NCBI GenBank assembly: GCA_027340655.1
Contig: DAHWQR010000023.1
Coordinates: forward strand, 1 to 32,563
DNA: 32,563 bases
Direction: 5' to 3'
DNA from: Candidatus Saccharimonadota bacterium
Lineage (GTDB): Bacteria; Patescibacteriota; Saccharimonadia; Saccharimonadales; UBA4665
Below, piece after piece: positions 14,699 through 22,930 of the stretch (position 1 is its first letter; each line of letters opens with the position of its first letter). The translations under genes were made by a program, and so were the position numbers. The notes beneath the pieces were generated by a model. It made no database searches. It worked only from the letters and a program-made list of their open reading frames with translations, and had not been told where the DNA came from.

Positions 14699-15595
14699 GT
14701 GGATCACGATGCGGTTGAAATAAAAGGGCTGAGTAAACACTACGGCGGACTAGCAGCCTTGGATAATCTATCTTTGGATGTAAAAGCTGGCGAGATATTA
14801 GGCTATCTTGGACCTAACGGCTCTGGCAAAACGACCACGATACGATTAATGCTAGGAATGATTAAGCCGACCTCCGGTAGCGTTTCGATCTTTGGCTACG
14901 ACGCTCAAACCCAGAAGGACATTGTCCACACTGCTCTTGCCTACGTGCCGGGAGAAGCTAATCTCTGGCCGTCACTAACTGGCATTGAAACACTTCACTT
15001 GCTGTCTAAAGTACATGGTCGAGTAGATTTAAAGTACCGCAAGAAACTTATTCAGCGTTTTGAGTTTGACCCGAACCGTAAGGTTCGTACCTACTCCAAG
15101 GGCAATAAGCAGAAGATTGCCCTAATTGCCGCTTTAGCTTCTCGCGCTGAGCTATTAATTTTAGATGAGCCGACTAGCGGTCTGGATCCGCTGATGGAAC
15201 AGGCCTTTCGCGAAGCCGCGGTTGAGGCTAAGAACCGCGGACAAACTATTTTTTTGTCGTCACATATTTTAGGTGAAGTGGAAGCTCTGTGCGACCGAAT
15301 CGCAGTGCTAAGATCAGGCAAGCTTGTTGAGCTAGGAACGCTTGAGCAGATGAGGCACCTATCTTCATTAACGATTGAGGCAAGCTTTAAGGAGCATCCT
15401 CCTGAAGTTAAGCACATCAATGGGGTTAGCAAGGTAGAGATTAATGGCAATAGTTTAGTTTGCCAGATTAACGGTCCAATAGATGAGCTCTTAAGCGTGC
15501 TTGCTAAAGCGCACCCATTAACTTTAATTAGCCGAGAGCCTTCTCTTGAGGAGTTGTTCTTGGCTCTATACGGTCGTCAAACGGAAGCGAAATAA
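14699..15595 (+). CDS. ABC-2 exporter ATPase
   Basis: 298 residues from a GTG start with GAGG about 12 bases upstream. Walker A GPNGSGKT is at 38-45, Walker B LLILDEP near 152-158, followed by TSGLDPL. The signature is divergent, YSKGNKQK instead of LSGGQ, which is common in the CcmA-like exporter ATPases. A C-terminal extension of about 75 residues after the ATPase core (LTIEASFKEHP to LEELFLALYG) resembles the DUF4162-type tail. The permease gene starts two bases after its stop, so they form one exporter. Confidence 0.9.
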   Translation: MDHDAVEIKGLSKHYGGLAALDNLSLDVKAGEILGYLGPNGSGKTTTIRLMLGMIKPTSGSVSIFGYDAQTQKDIVHTALAYVPGEANLWPSLTGIETLHLLSKVHGRVDLKYRKKLIQRFEFDPNRKVRTYSKGNKQKIALIAALASRAELLILDEPTSGLDPLMEQAFREAAVEAKNRGQTIFLSSHILGEVEALCDRIAVLRSGKLVELGTLEQMRHLSSLTIEASFKEHPPEVKHINGVSKVEINGNSLVCQINGPIDELLSVLAKAHPLTLISREPSLEELFLALYGRQTEAK

Positions 15596-15597
15596 CG

Positions 15598-17268
15598 ATG
15601 CCGCCCAGTGTCGCTCAGACTAGTTCAAGTCTTAAAAATTTGCGAGGCAGTAAGAGTGCGATTTCTTGGTTTACGTTTCGTCGGAGCGTTTTTGGCGGCC
15701 TGCTGTTTGGATTATTTGCGACTGCCGAAAGTTACGCTCAAGGACGCGGCATAATTGCCGCTTTCCCGAACCTAACTCAAAGAGCATTGATTATTCACGG
15801 GCTGGCTAATAACGCTGCACTAGGTTTGTTCTATGGAGATAAAACAGCCAATATCGTTAGCCCGAGCGGGTATATGGTTTACCGGATCATGCCTATACTA
15901 GTTCTGGTTGCCGCAATCTGGGCCATGACCATCACTACTAAAATGCTACGCGGACAAGAAGAAAATGGTCGCTGGGAATTGCTGCTTAGCGGACCGTTTA
16001 GTTCCGGCCAAGCAACATTAAAATCTGTTCTAGGTATTTTCGGCGTCTTTGTTAGCAGTTTTTTAGTTTTTGGACTGACGCTCGCGCTACTCAGCTCTAA
16101 GGGTGCTTTTAGGCTTACCTTGGGCGGTAGTCTCTACTTTGCGCTATGCATATTGGCCGGAGGGATTATTGGGTTGGCAATCGGCGCTATTACCTCTCAA
16201 TTAGCGGCCACCCGCCGCAGTGCAATGCTTTATGCCGCTGCTCTTATCATCGTGTTTTTTGCTGTCAGGGCGGTTGCAAACATTATTAATGGTTTAATTT
16301 GGCTCAAGAATTTGACGCCTTTTGGTTGGATCGATAAATTACGTCCTTTTTATTATGCTCAGCCGATCTGGTTCTTGCCGATAGTATTGTTTGCGGGAGT
16401 ATGTTTAGTCAGTGCTATTTTGCTTTCATCGAAGCGGGATTTGGGTCAAAGCTTGATAGCAGATAAGGACAGCGCCAAACCGAAATTTGGTTTACTCAAT
16501 TCTCAGCTGGGACTAAACTTCCGCTTGCTGCGCAATGTTTTGTTTGGCTGGTTGCTTGGCGGTGTAGCCTTTGCTACTTTGATCGCTTCAATTGACAAGA
16601 CTGTTGCGAAGACCTTGGGTAGTAGTGGCAGTAAAGGAAGGTTAATTAAAACTTTTTCTAACCTGACCGGAAACCCTGATTCTCGGATTGAAATTGCTTA
16701 TCTTAGCGCCGCCGGTTTTTTTACGATAACACTGCTTTTGATTATGACGGCAAATTATCTAAGTGCATTACGAGACGAAGAAACCAGTGGCCGGCTGGAC
16801 AACCTGATTAGCGGAACGCTTAGCCGTGGCTACTGGCTCTATGCGCGTCTGGCGCTAGTGCTTGGTGCAGCTGTAACAATCACCTTTATTACCAATGTCG
16901 TGATTTGGGCTTTGGCTGCCGCACAAGGAATAAGCGTCAGTTTTCTAACCCTAGTCCTGGGCGGCTTAAATATTCTTGGCCCTCTAATGCTATTACTAGG
17001 TATAGGGGTGATGGTGTACGGGTTAGTGCCTAAAGTTTTAAGTATTGTAATGTATGCGCTAATCGGCTGGTCTTTTACGATAGACATTATTTCATCGGCG
17101 CTTAAATTGAGTAAAGGATTCAGCGACACCTCGCTATTGCACTATGTTTCTTTAGTGCCGGCGGCTAATCCTAACTGGCGAACGTTTACGCTAATTAGTC
17201 TAATTGGCTTAGCTGGTATTCTAATTGGCGCAATCGTTTTCGATCGTCGTGATTTACAGATTGAGTAG
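15598..17268 (+). CDS. ABC-2 type exporter permease, large duplicated form
   Basis: 556 residues with about 12 membrane helices in two similar halves. RGQEENGRWELLLSGPFSS in the first half and RDEETSGRLDNLISGTLSR in the second are the paired cytoplasmic coupling motifs of the permeases annotated in Actinobacteria as polyketide-antibiotic exporters. It should work with the ATPase encoded two bases upstream. GGAAG precedes the ATG across the gene junction. The substrate is unknown: it could be self-protection against antibiotics or export of a lipid. The TAG stop lies two bases from the stop of the convergent metal permease gene. Confidence 0.87.
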   Translation: MPPSVAQTSSSLKNLRGSKSAISWFTFRRSVFGGLLFGLFATAESYAQGRGIIAAFPNLTQRALIIHGLANNAALGLFYGDKTANIVSPSGYMVYRIMPILVLVAAIWAMTITTKMLRGQEENGRWELLLSGPFSSGQATLKSVLGIFGVFVSSFLVFGLTLALLSSKGAFRLTLGGSLYFALCILAGGIIGLAIGAITSQLAATRRSAMLYAAALIIVFFAVRAVANIINGLIWLKNLTPFGWIDKLRPFYYAQPIWFLPIVLFAGVCLVSAILLSSKRDLGQSLIADKDSAKPKFGLLNSQLGLNFRLLRNVLFGWLLGGVAFATLIASIDKTVAKTLGSSGSKGRLIKTFSNLTGNPDSRIEIAYLSAAGFFTITLLLIMTANYLSALRDEETSGRLDNLISGTLSRGYWLYARLALVLGAAVTITFITNVVIWALAAAQGISVSFLTLVLGGLNILGPLMLLLGIGVMVYGLVPKVLSIVMYALIGWSFTIDIISSALKLSKGFSDTSLLHYVSLVPAANPNWRTFTLISLIGLAGILIGAIVFDRRDLQIE

Positions 17269-17270
17269 GC

Positions 17271-18158
17271 TCAAGCCTGATCGCTGGCCGGCTGTACTTT
17301 GCTGTTATGCTGCAGATATTGCACTAAGCGTACGATGAGATATGCGGCAAAAACGACGCTTACGATAAAGAAACTGACCGGATAAGGCACGTAATAGGAC
17401 GTGAACAAACCAATCCAGGTGGCAGCTAAGGCTACAGCCACCGATACGCCAATTCCTTGCAGTGGGTGCTGAGTTAGACGTTGGGCAATTGAGGCCGGAG
17501 TAACTAGCAGTGCAAAAATTAATAGTACTCCGACCACCTGAACCGAAATTGATAGGGCCAGCGATATTAACAGCATAAAAATAATGTTCATTCCAAGCAT
17601 TGAAATGCCACGTGCTTCAGCGACGTCTTCATCGAGCGAAGTGAATAACAGCCTTCGGTAGAGTACGGCAACGGCACTAATTATGACTAAGGCAGCAATC
17701 CAAGTCAGGGTTACGTCGCCAGAACTAATGCCAAGAATTTCTCCAAACAGTAACGAGTAAGCTTCGGTTGCATAACCTTTGTAAAGGCTAATGAAGAGTA
17801 CGCCGAGGCCTAGCATAAAGGCCAGTACGTTACCGATCTGAACGTCCCTGCTGGCGGCTTTTTTACCTAAAGCGGCCATTGCTAAACCACCGCCGCCGGT
17901 AAAAATAAGTAAACCAAACAGGGGGTTAATATTTATTAGTACGGCACCCGCAGCGCCTGCGAATCCGGCGTGCGAAAGCGCGTGGGCGGCAAAAGCCAGC
18001 CTGCGGATAACTACAAAATAACCGACAATTCCAGCAACTATCGCAACTACACTGCCCGCTTCAAAGGCGTGCTGCATGAATGCGTATTGCCACATCGTGT
18101 GCAGATCAGTCCACAAGTTTAGACTAAAGCCGCTAGATAACACGGCAAACCTATTCAT
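17271..18158 (-). CDS. Metal ABC transporter permease (ZnuB/MntB/TroC family)
   Basis: 295 residues from the ATG at 18158, chosen because AGGAGG lies nine bases before it. An ATG at 18182 would overlap the ATPase gene by 32 bases without such a site. Eight or nine membrane helices of the ABC-3 family are seen. The characteristic AAHALSHAGFAGAA near 55-70 and the DEDVAEARGISM coupling helix near 175-187 identify it. It imports divalent metal with the ATPase and binding protein encoded upstream. Its start overlaps the ATPase stop by eight bases (ATGAATAG), so translation is coupled. Confidence 0.9.
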   Translation of the reverse strand: MNRFAVLSSGFSLNLWTDLHTMWQYAFMQHAFEAGSVVAIVAGIVGYFVVIRRLAFAAHALSHAGFAGAAGAVLININPLFGLLIFTGGGGLAMAALGKKAASRDVQIGNVLAFMLGLGVLFISLYKGYATEAYSLLFGEILGISSGDVTLTWIAALVIISAVAVLYRRLLFTSLDEDVAEARGISMLGMNIIFMLLISLALSISVQVVGVLLIFALLVTPASIAQRLTQHPLQGIGVSVAVALAATWIGLFTSYYVPYPVSFFIVSVVFAAYLIVRLVQYLQHNSKVQPASDQA

Positions 18159-18939
18159 GGTGTATCGCCTCCTCGGTTCCAAGTACTGCCAGCCGGCCCC
18201 GGCTATCTCGCAATACTTCTATAGGGGCATCATAAAGCTCTGACAGTTTCTGATTAGTGACAATTTCGCTCGGCTTTCCAGCCGCAACCTTGCCGTTGGC
18301 GATATAGATAATTCGGTCAACTACCGGCAGAAGCGGGTTGATGTCATGGGCGATTAAAATAACTGAGAGTTTTTCGGCTCTAGCAATACGGTTAATAATT
18401 GATACCAACTGTACCTCGCGACGTATATCTAAGTTAGCCAGGGGCTCATCGAGCAGTAATAAGTCTGGTTTACCAACTAGCGCTTGGGCTAGGAAGATAC
18501 GCTGCTGCTCCCCTCCGGATAATTCGCTTAACGGGCGGTAAGCAAGATCGGTAGCGTCAACTAATTTTAAGATATCGATAGCTGCTTTCCGCTCATGATG
18601 CGCAGTCGCGCCAAAAGCAAAGCCCCACTTATTGCCAAAAGTCCCTAAGCGTACATACTCAAGCGCCTGGATTCTAGTTTCCGAATCAATAATTCTGCGC
18701 TGTGGAATGTAGCTAATTTTTGGGTTTCCACGCTTCGGTGCTTCGCCTAATATTTCTAAATTGCCGGACAGCGGTTTCTCTAGTCCTAGCAGCAAGCGAA
18801 ATAGCGTCGTTTTGCCGGCCCCGTTAGCTCCTAGCAGGCCGACAAATTCGCCAGGTTCAATACTAAAAGTCGCATCATGCCAGATTGCTTTATTGTTATA
18901 CCCGGCGCTTAATTTTTCGGCTTTAACTAAATCGGTCAT
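18151..18939 (-). CDS. Metal ABC transporter ATPase (ZnuC/MntA family)
   Basis: 262 residues with Walker A GANGAGKT (37-44), signature LSGGEQQR, Walker B LLLLDEP followed by LANLD, and H-loop LIAHDINPLL. The arrangement is standard for zinc/manganese importers. AGAGGAATAG precedes the ATG. It sits between the binding-protein gene (17 bases upstream) and the permease gene (overlapping). The C-terminal stretch after the H-loop (NQKLSELYDAPIEVL) is typical of this group. Confidence 0.92.
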   Translation of the reverse strand: MTDLVKAEKLSAGYNNKAIWHDATFSIEPGEFVGLLGANGAGKTTLFRLLLGLEKPLSGNLEILGEAPKRGNPKISYIPQRRIIDSETRIQALEYVRLGTFGNKWGFAFGATAHHERKAAIDILKLVDATDLAYRPLSELSGGEQQRIFLAQALVGKPDLLLLDEPLANLDIRREVQLVSIINRIARAEKLSVILIAHDINPLLPVVDRIIYIANGKVAAGKPSEIVTNQKLSELYDAPIEVLRDSRGRLAVLGTEEAIHHE

Positions 18940-18956
18940 CTATTCCTCTATTATAG

Positions 18957-19895
18957 CTATTGTTTTGTAGTATTAGTTGATTGCGCTAATGCATTTTGGA
19001 TGTTGGTGAGTATGTTATTCATCCAATCCTGGAAACTCAGATTTGGCGGTTCGATCGTCTCGCTAACGCCAACGATCGGAATATGCTGCGCGATGGCTAA
19101 TTTTTTGATACTGTCAGTCAAAGGAGTTATGGTCTGGGTGTTATACACTAGGAGCTTAACTTGACCGCTCTCCAGTTGTTGCTGAAACTGTACTACGCTA
19201 TTGGCTGGCGGATCATTGCCCTCGGCGACAGCCTCCATAAATGCCGGCGGCGAAATTAGATTTAAGCCAATTGCCTGAGACATATAGACAAAAATGTCTT
19301 CAGTGGCCGCAACTTTAACACCTGCAAACTGTTTCTTAATAGCATTGATTCGGTCTTGGTATAAAGCGAGTTTGGATTGAAGAATATTGTATTGCGATTT
19401 GAAATAGCTACTGTCGCTAGGGGCCAGGCTTATTAAATCCTGCTCCATCTTATATATCACACGGTTAACGTAGCTCGGACTATACCAGAAGTGCGGGTTG
19501 TCGCCGTTCTTCTTTCCTAATAAAGAAGCCACGTTTAAAACCATTTGCTTTGGATTTGGCGCAGCACTCAGCAGTTTATCTCCCCAGCTGTCATAACCGG
19601 CGCCGTTTAGAATTACTAAATTAGCACTGGCGAAATCCCGGGCATCAGTTGCATTGCTCTCATATTCGTGCGGATCGGCATTGGGGTCAGTTACGATAGA
19701 TGTCACCTTAGTCTTCGAGCCGCCTAACTGCGAGACCAAACTGCCCCAAAAGTCTTCACCGGCAACTATGCTGAGCTGCGAAGATGAATTTGTAACCTTT
19801 TGAGCGTTACTTAAAAGAAGAGAAATAATTACGCCGCTCACCGCAAGCAGCGCCAGAATTGCAAGAGTCCACTTAGTAGCTTTGGTTTTAGACAT
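18957..19895 (-). CDS. Metal ABC transporter substrate-binding protein (ZnuA/PsaA cluster A-I)
   Basis: 312 residues. An N-terminal helix (about 10-29) anchors or exports it; no lipobox cysteine is present, so it is probably membrane-tethered rather than a lipoprotein. Candidate ligands are H76 (DPNADPHEYE), H135 (GDNPHFWYSP), E199 (AATEDIFVYM) and E279 (VGVSETIEP). A glutamate at the third ligand position resembles the manganese-binding PsaA/MntC type more than three-histidine ZnuA, and the His-rich loop of many zinc proteins is missing. So Mn or Fe is a fair alternative to Zn. It is first in the operon. The promoter's -10 ends six bases before the ATG. Confidence 0.88.
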   Translation of the reverse strand: MSKTKATKWTLAILALLAVSGVIISLLLSNAQKVTNSSSQLSIVAGEDFWGSLVSQLGGSKTKVTSIVTDPNADPHEYESNATDARDFASANLVILNGAGYDSWGDKLLSAAPNPKQMVLNVASLLGKKNGDNPHFWYSPSYVNRVIYKMEQDLISLAPSDSSYFKSQYNILQSKLALYQDRINAIKKQFAGVKVAATEDIFVYMSQAIGLNLISPPAFMEAVAEGNDPPANSVVQFQQQLESGQVKLLVYNTQTITPLTDSIKKLAIAQHIPIVGVSETIEPPNLSFQDWMNNILTNIQNALAQSTNTTKQ

Positions 19896-19901
19896 TATCC
19901 T

Positions 19902-19935
19902 ATGATAACGGGCAAATCAAGATATTTGCAAATAT
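19902..19935 (-). promoter_or_regulatory. Promoter of the metal-uptake operon with a 14-bp palindrome over the -35
   Basis: Minus strand: TTGCAA (19926-19931), an 18-base spacer and TATCAT (19902-19907), then six bases to the ATG. The perfect palindrome ATATTTGCAAATAT (19922-19935) contains the -35 hexamer. Such placement is typical of a repressor operator. A metal-sensing repressor (Fur/Zur/MntR type) is the natural candidate, but the sequence does not match a consensus I can name. Confidence 0.55.
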
Positions 19936-20003
19936 GTTGCAGAAATATAAATAATTGTTACATTTTTCGGACCCTGGCATTAGGCAAGATAAGTAAAACA
20001 TGT

Positions 20004-20009
20004 TATTAT
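20004..20009 (+). promoter_or_regulatory. -10 element of the sigma factor gene
   Basis: TATTAT at 20004-20009 is nine bases before the ATG at 20019, with no ribosome site between. The -35 region is weak. The position implies a leaderless or nearly leaderless message. Confidence 0.45.
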
Positions 20010-20018
20010 ACATATACT

Positions 20019-21320
20019 ATGAGTAACGAGACTAGCATTGAGAATGGTCGATTATTAAACGAGTCATTGGCATTTTCCGCTCGTCTCTTGCCCCGTGAGC
20101 TCTCAAATCAAGTAGTAGCTGAAGTTATTCAAATAGATTTCGTAAATCCACCTGAGCCTGCCAGCCAGCTGCCAGAAGTTGAGGTAAATAGTCTCTCGCC
20201 AGCCAATATTCCAAATGATCCAATGTTCAAGGAACGAGCTAGACCGTCCTACGCAAATCGTGTCCGGGTAATAGATGACTTTATTTCGATATATCAAGAC
20301 ACTGAGCAAGTTCAAAAAGCGATTCTTGCTTATCGGCGTAATACCCAGCCCGTTATGTACGATCAAAATTCGCTGACCCAGTACATGCGGCAGATTAGCA
20401 AGTATCCTTTGCTAACTAAAGAAGACGAAGCGAGGTTGTTTGGAGCGCTTGACCGCGGGGTTGAAATATTCTCTAAATTAACCGATCGAAGAGTGCCCAA
20501 AAAGTTTGAGGGCGATCTCATAGATGCCACTATTGCGTTTAACAAGATATATCTCTCTAATTTAAAGTTAGTTGTTAATGCTGCTGCTTCCAAGTTTCGT
20601 AAGCCAAATTCAGCTAGTTCAGAGCAGCAGGACTATATTCAAGAAGGTAACATGGCTCTAGGAGAAGCCATTAAAAAGTTCAATGTCTCAAAGGGCTATA
20701 AGTTTTCTACTTATGCGACTTGGTGGCTTAGACAAAGAAGTCAGCGTTCGCACGCCAAGAATGGACGGGATTTTAAAATCCCTACTGATGTCCAGAACGA
20801 ATTTGACATTGTCTTAGCTGCAAGGAACGAATTTTATGAAAAGCATCATTACCTTCCGTCAGTAAATGAGATTTCTCAGATTTTAGAAAAACCAGAGACT
20901 GAAATTAACGACCTGATTGTATCTTGCACCCGCGAAGTCAGTTCATTGGAGGAGCCAGTAGAAAAATGGGGTAGCCGTGAATTAGCTGAAGTAATTGAAT
21001 CGCCTTCAGGAATCGAGCCCTTTATGGGGCACCTAATATTGCGGGATTTAATAGAAACGGCAATCCAGAATGCCGATTTGTCGCGCGACGAAATGTTGGT
21101 ACTGAGTTTTAGGTACCATATATTTTTCCCAGCTCTAGCTAACAAACAGAAACTTTTTAATAGTGACGGCCATAAATCGTATGACGACGTTTTTAGATCA
21201 CTTGATTCAGATAAGACCAGTGGCTTTAAGCTTTTGGGCAGTCTGCTAGGGTGCCCCGTAACATACTTAAGCGGGCTTGAGATTTCTGCTTTACGCAAGC
21301 TTAGACCTTTCGTTAGCTAG
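20019..21320 (+). CDS. Sigma-70 family RNA polymerase sigma factor with divergent region 4
   Basis: 433 residues from the ATG at 20019 (MSNETSIENG); a reading from 19902 would run through the promoter. After an acidic, family-unlike N-terminus of about 115 residues come region 1.2 (118-148, SLTQYMRQISKYPLLTKEDE), region 2 (174-253, with DYIQEGNMALGEAI and GYKFSTYATWWLRQ for -10 recognition and melting) and region 3 (about 255-315). Region 4 is altered: LSRDEMLVLSFRY is recognisable as 4.1, but about 38 residues (366-404) intervene before GSLLGCPVTYLSGLEISALRKLR, where the usual G-V-(T/S)-RERIRQIE helix is lost. It may recognise a changed -35 or rely on the -10 alone. It looks like an additional sigma rather than the housekeeping one (inference). 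Confidence 0.87.
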   Translation: MSNETSIENGRLLNESLAFSARLLPRELSNQVVAEVIQIDFVNPPEPASQLPEVEVNSLSPANIPNDPMFKERARPSYANRVRVIDDFISIYQDTEQVQKAILAYRRNTQPVMYDQNSLTQYMRQISKYPLLTKEDEARLFGALDRGVEIFSKLTDRRVPKKFEGDLIDATIAFNKIYLSNLKLVVNAAASKFRKPNSASSEQQDYIQEGNMALGEAIKKFNVSKGYKFSTYATWWLRQRSQRSHAKNGRDFKIPTDVQNEFDIVLAARNEFYEKHHYLPSVNEISQILEKPETEINDLIVSCTREVSSLEEPVEKWGSRELAEVIESPSGIEPFMGHLILRDLIETAIQNADLSRDEMLVLSFRYHIFFPALANKQKLFNSDGHKSYDDVFRSLDSDKTSGFKLLGSLLGCPVTYLSGLEISALRKLRPFVS

Positions 21321-21354
21321 AGTTTGAGAAATTAAGGCCAGACACGTTAAGTAG

Positions 21355-21360
21355 TACAAT
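21355..21360 (+). promoter_or_regulatory. -10 element of the small CPVG membrane protein gene
   Basis: TACAAT ends six bases before the GTG start at 21367. No ribosome site lies between, so this fits a leaderless start. Confidence 0.4.
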
Positions 21361-21366
21361 GTTTAT

Positions 21367-21684
21367 GTGCATAGCGCATCTTCATTTCTTGGTGTAGTTA
21401 TTCTCATAACGGTAGTTGCTATTTTTGTTGCCACTACCGTTATTGGTCGACGCCGCGGCTATGGATTCGGCAACTCTACTATAGTTCGTTGTCTTAAAGG
21501 TCATCTTTTTACTACTGTATGGATTCCCGGAGGTTCTTTTAAATCGATTCGTTTGGGGTTTTACAGGTTTCAGTACTGTCCTGTCGGTAGGCATTGGACA
21601 CTGGTTCGCCCAGTCAAAGAGGCAGATCTATCTGAACAAGAAAAACATTTTGCGGCTGAGCATCGTGACTCGAGAATTCCTTAG
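21367..21684 (+). CDS. Small membrane protein with conserved C-terminal domain (actinobacterial-type)
   Basis: 105 residues from a GTG. One membrane helix (about 8-26) is followed by a basic stretch (GRRRG) and a cytoplasmic domain with CLKGHLFTTVWIPG, SIRLGFYRFQYCPVGRHW and LVRPV. The C..GH..TTxWxPG and CPVG.HW pattern occurs in many actinobacterial hypothetical proteins, and the paired cysteines and histidines might bind a metal. Function is unknown. The gene lies 46 bases after the sigma factor and before the MarP-like protease. GTG is preferred over the nearby ATGs because those are out of frame. Confidence 0.72.
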   Translation: MHSASSFLGVVILITVVAIFVATTVIGRRRGYGFGNSTIVRCLKGHLFTTVWIPGGSFKSIRLGFYRFQYCPVGRHWTLVRPVKEADLSEQEKHFAAEHRDSRIP

Positions 21685-21737
21685 GTCGCTGTACTAGGCT
21701 TCTATCTCTAACAATACCTTTCGCTAAGCATAAGTGA

Positions 21738-21743
21738 GATAAT
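21738..21743 (+). promoter_or_regulatory. -10 element of the MarP-like protease gene
   Basis: GATAAT at 21738-21743 ends nine bases before the ATG at 21753. No Shine-Dalgarno sequence is present. Confidence 0.42.
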
Positions 21744-21752
21744 GCTAGTGCT

Positions 21753-22928
21753 ATGTTTGGCTTTAACTGGATTGACGGGTTAATAATTATAGCCTTAGCG
21801 AGCGCCTTCTACTACGGGATTAAGATCGGAGTTGTTAGCTTATTCTTTTGCTTTGCCAGTTTCTTTGTGGCACTTTTCGCGTTTGGGTGGCTACTGCCGC
21901 ACATTTACTCGATTGGCGACAACAGTGTTCTTGCGGTTATTAACGGCAACTTAGTTCTGGCGGCGGCGGTGCTTGCAGCAATATGGGGTTATCGGCTTGG
22001 GAGGCGGATGCACGCAAAACTCAAGCATCATCTCGACTGGCATAGAGCCGAATCATTAGTCGGCCTTACGCTTAGTTTAAGTTCAGCTCTCTTAGTAGTC
22101 TGGCTACTGGCTGCTGGAATTGGGTCACTTCCCTTTGGGTGGCTGAGTAACAGTGCCAACAACTCGTTTATAGTCAAAAAACTAAACTTGTTACTTCCTG
22201 CCGCGCCAACGGTTTTTGAAGAGTTTGCTCGCTATGTTAATCCCAACTATCCACTTCAAGTTTTCGATAAACTGGCTCCTAATTCTTCTATTGGTATAGC
22301 TCAATTACCGAGTGGTGTACCCCAAGCGGTCAGAAATGACAGCTCTAGAGTGGTGCGGGTAACCAGTTTTGGCTGCGGCGGGATTGTTGATGGTTCGGGT
22401 TTTGTAGTCAGCAAGGATTTAGTTGCCACTAACGCTCACGTGATTGCCGGCATAAGGCATCCGGTAGTTAAGCTTGGAAGCCAGGGATATGTAAGCACTC
22501 CGGTACTGTTTGATCCAAACCAGGACATTGCCTTACTTTATATCCGCGGCTTAAAGGTTGAACCGTTAATTTTCTCGGCCAGTCCGCTTAGTATTAACCA
22601 GACGGTTTACGCTGCGGGTTTTCCAAAAAGCATTTATCGGATCTCGCCGGGACGGGTATTGAATAATTACCCGGTGGTCGGTTCTAACATCTATGGCTTA
22701 GGCAGTATCACTTGGCCAAGTTATGAGCTGTCGGTAAATATTACAAACGGAAGTTCAGGCGGACCACTCCTAAAGGCTGATGGTCATGTTGCGGGAATTA
22801 TCTTTGCCCAGAGCAAAAATAAGCCATTCATTGGCTACGCACTAACCACTTCTAACCTTATGGGTGACATTCAAAAGCTTGGTTCGAGCATTAACTCCGC
22901 CGGAACTGGTAGCTGCTATAAGGGTTAA
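21753..22928 (+). CDS. MarP-like membrane serine protease (CvpA domain + trypsin-like domain)
   Basis: 391 residues. Four membrane helices form a CvpA/colicin-V-like domain (about 8-130), followed by a linker and an extracytoplasmic chymotrypsin-fold protease (about 195-380). The triad is H229 (VATNAHVIAG), D258 (NQDIALLYI) and S335 (TNGSSGGPLL). This is the architecture of mycobacterial MarP, which protects against acid and oxidative stress. Two cysteines, C208 (SFGCGG) and C388 (GTGSCYKG), sit where MarP has a disulfide tying the protease termini together; the VKOR-family protein in this window could help form it (inference). The start follows a -10 box by nine bases, with no ribosome site. 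Confidence 0.9.
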   Translation: MFGFNWIDGLIIIALASAFYYGIKIGVVSLFFCFASFFVALFAFGWLLPHIYSIGDNSVLAVINGNLVLAAAVLAAIWGYRLGRRMHAKLKHHLDWHRAESLVGLTLSLSSALLVVWLLAAGIGSLPFGWLSNSANNSFIVKKLNLLLPAAPTVFEEFARYVNPNYPLQVFDKLAPNSSIGIAQLPSGVPQAVRNDSSRVVRVTSFGCGGIVDGSGFVVSKDLVATNAHVIAGIRHPVVKLGSQGYVSTPVLFDPNQDIALLYIRGLKVEPLIFSASPLSINQTVYAAGFPKSIYRISPGRVLNNYPVVGSNIYGLGSITWPSYELSVNITNGSSGGPLLKADGHVAGIIFAQSKNKPFIGYALTTSNLMGDIQKLGSSINSAGTGSCYKG

Positions 22929-22930
22929 AC

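Noticed and set aside
17263-17280. AGGCT/AGCCT hairpin between convergent genes as a bidirectional terminator
   Set aside because: The stem is only five base pairs with a two-base loop and no T-run. It overlaps the stop codons and may be chance.
19902-20018. 39-residue N-terminal extension of the sigma factor
   Set aside because: It would run through the metal-operon promoter, the palindrome and the sigma gene's own -10 box. The ATG at 20019 is the first sensible start.
20103-20593. Minus-strand frames inside the sigma gene
   Set aside because: They oppose a clear sigma-70 coding region and have no supporting start signals.
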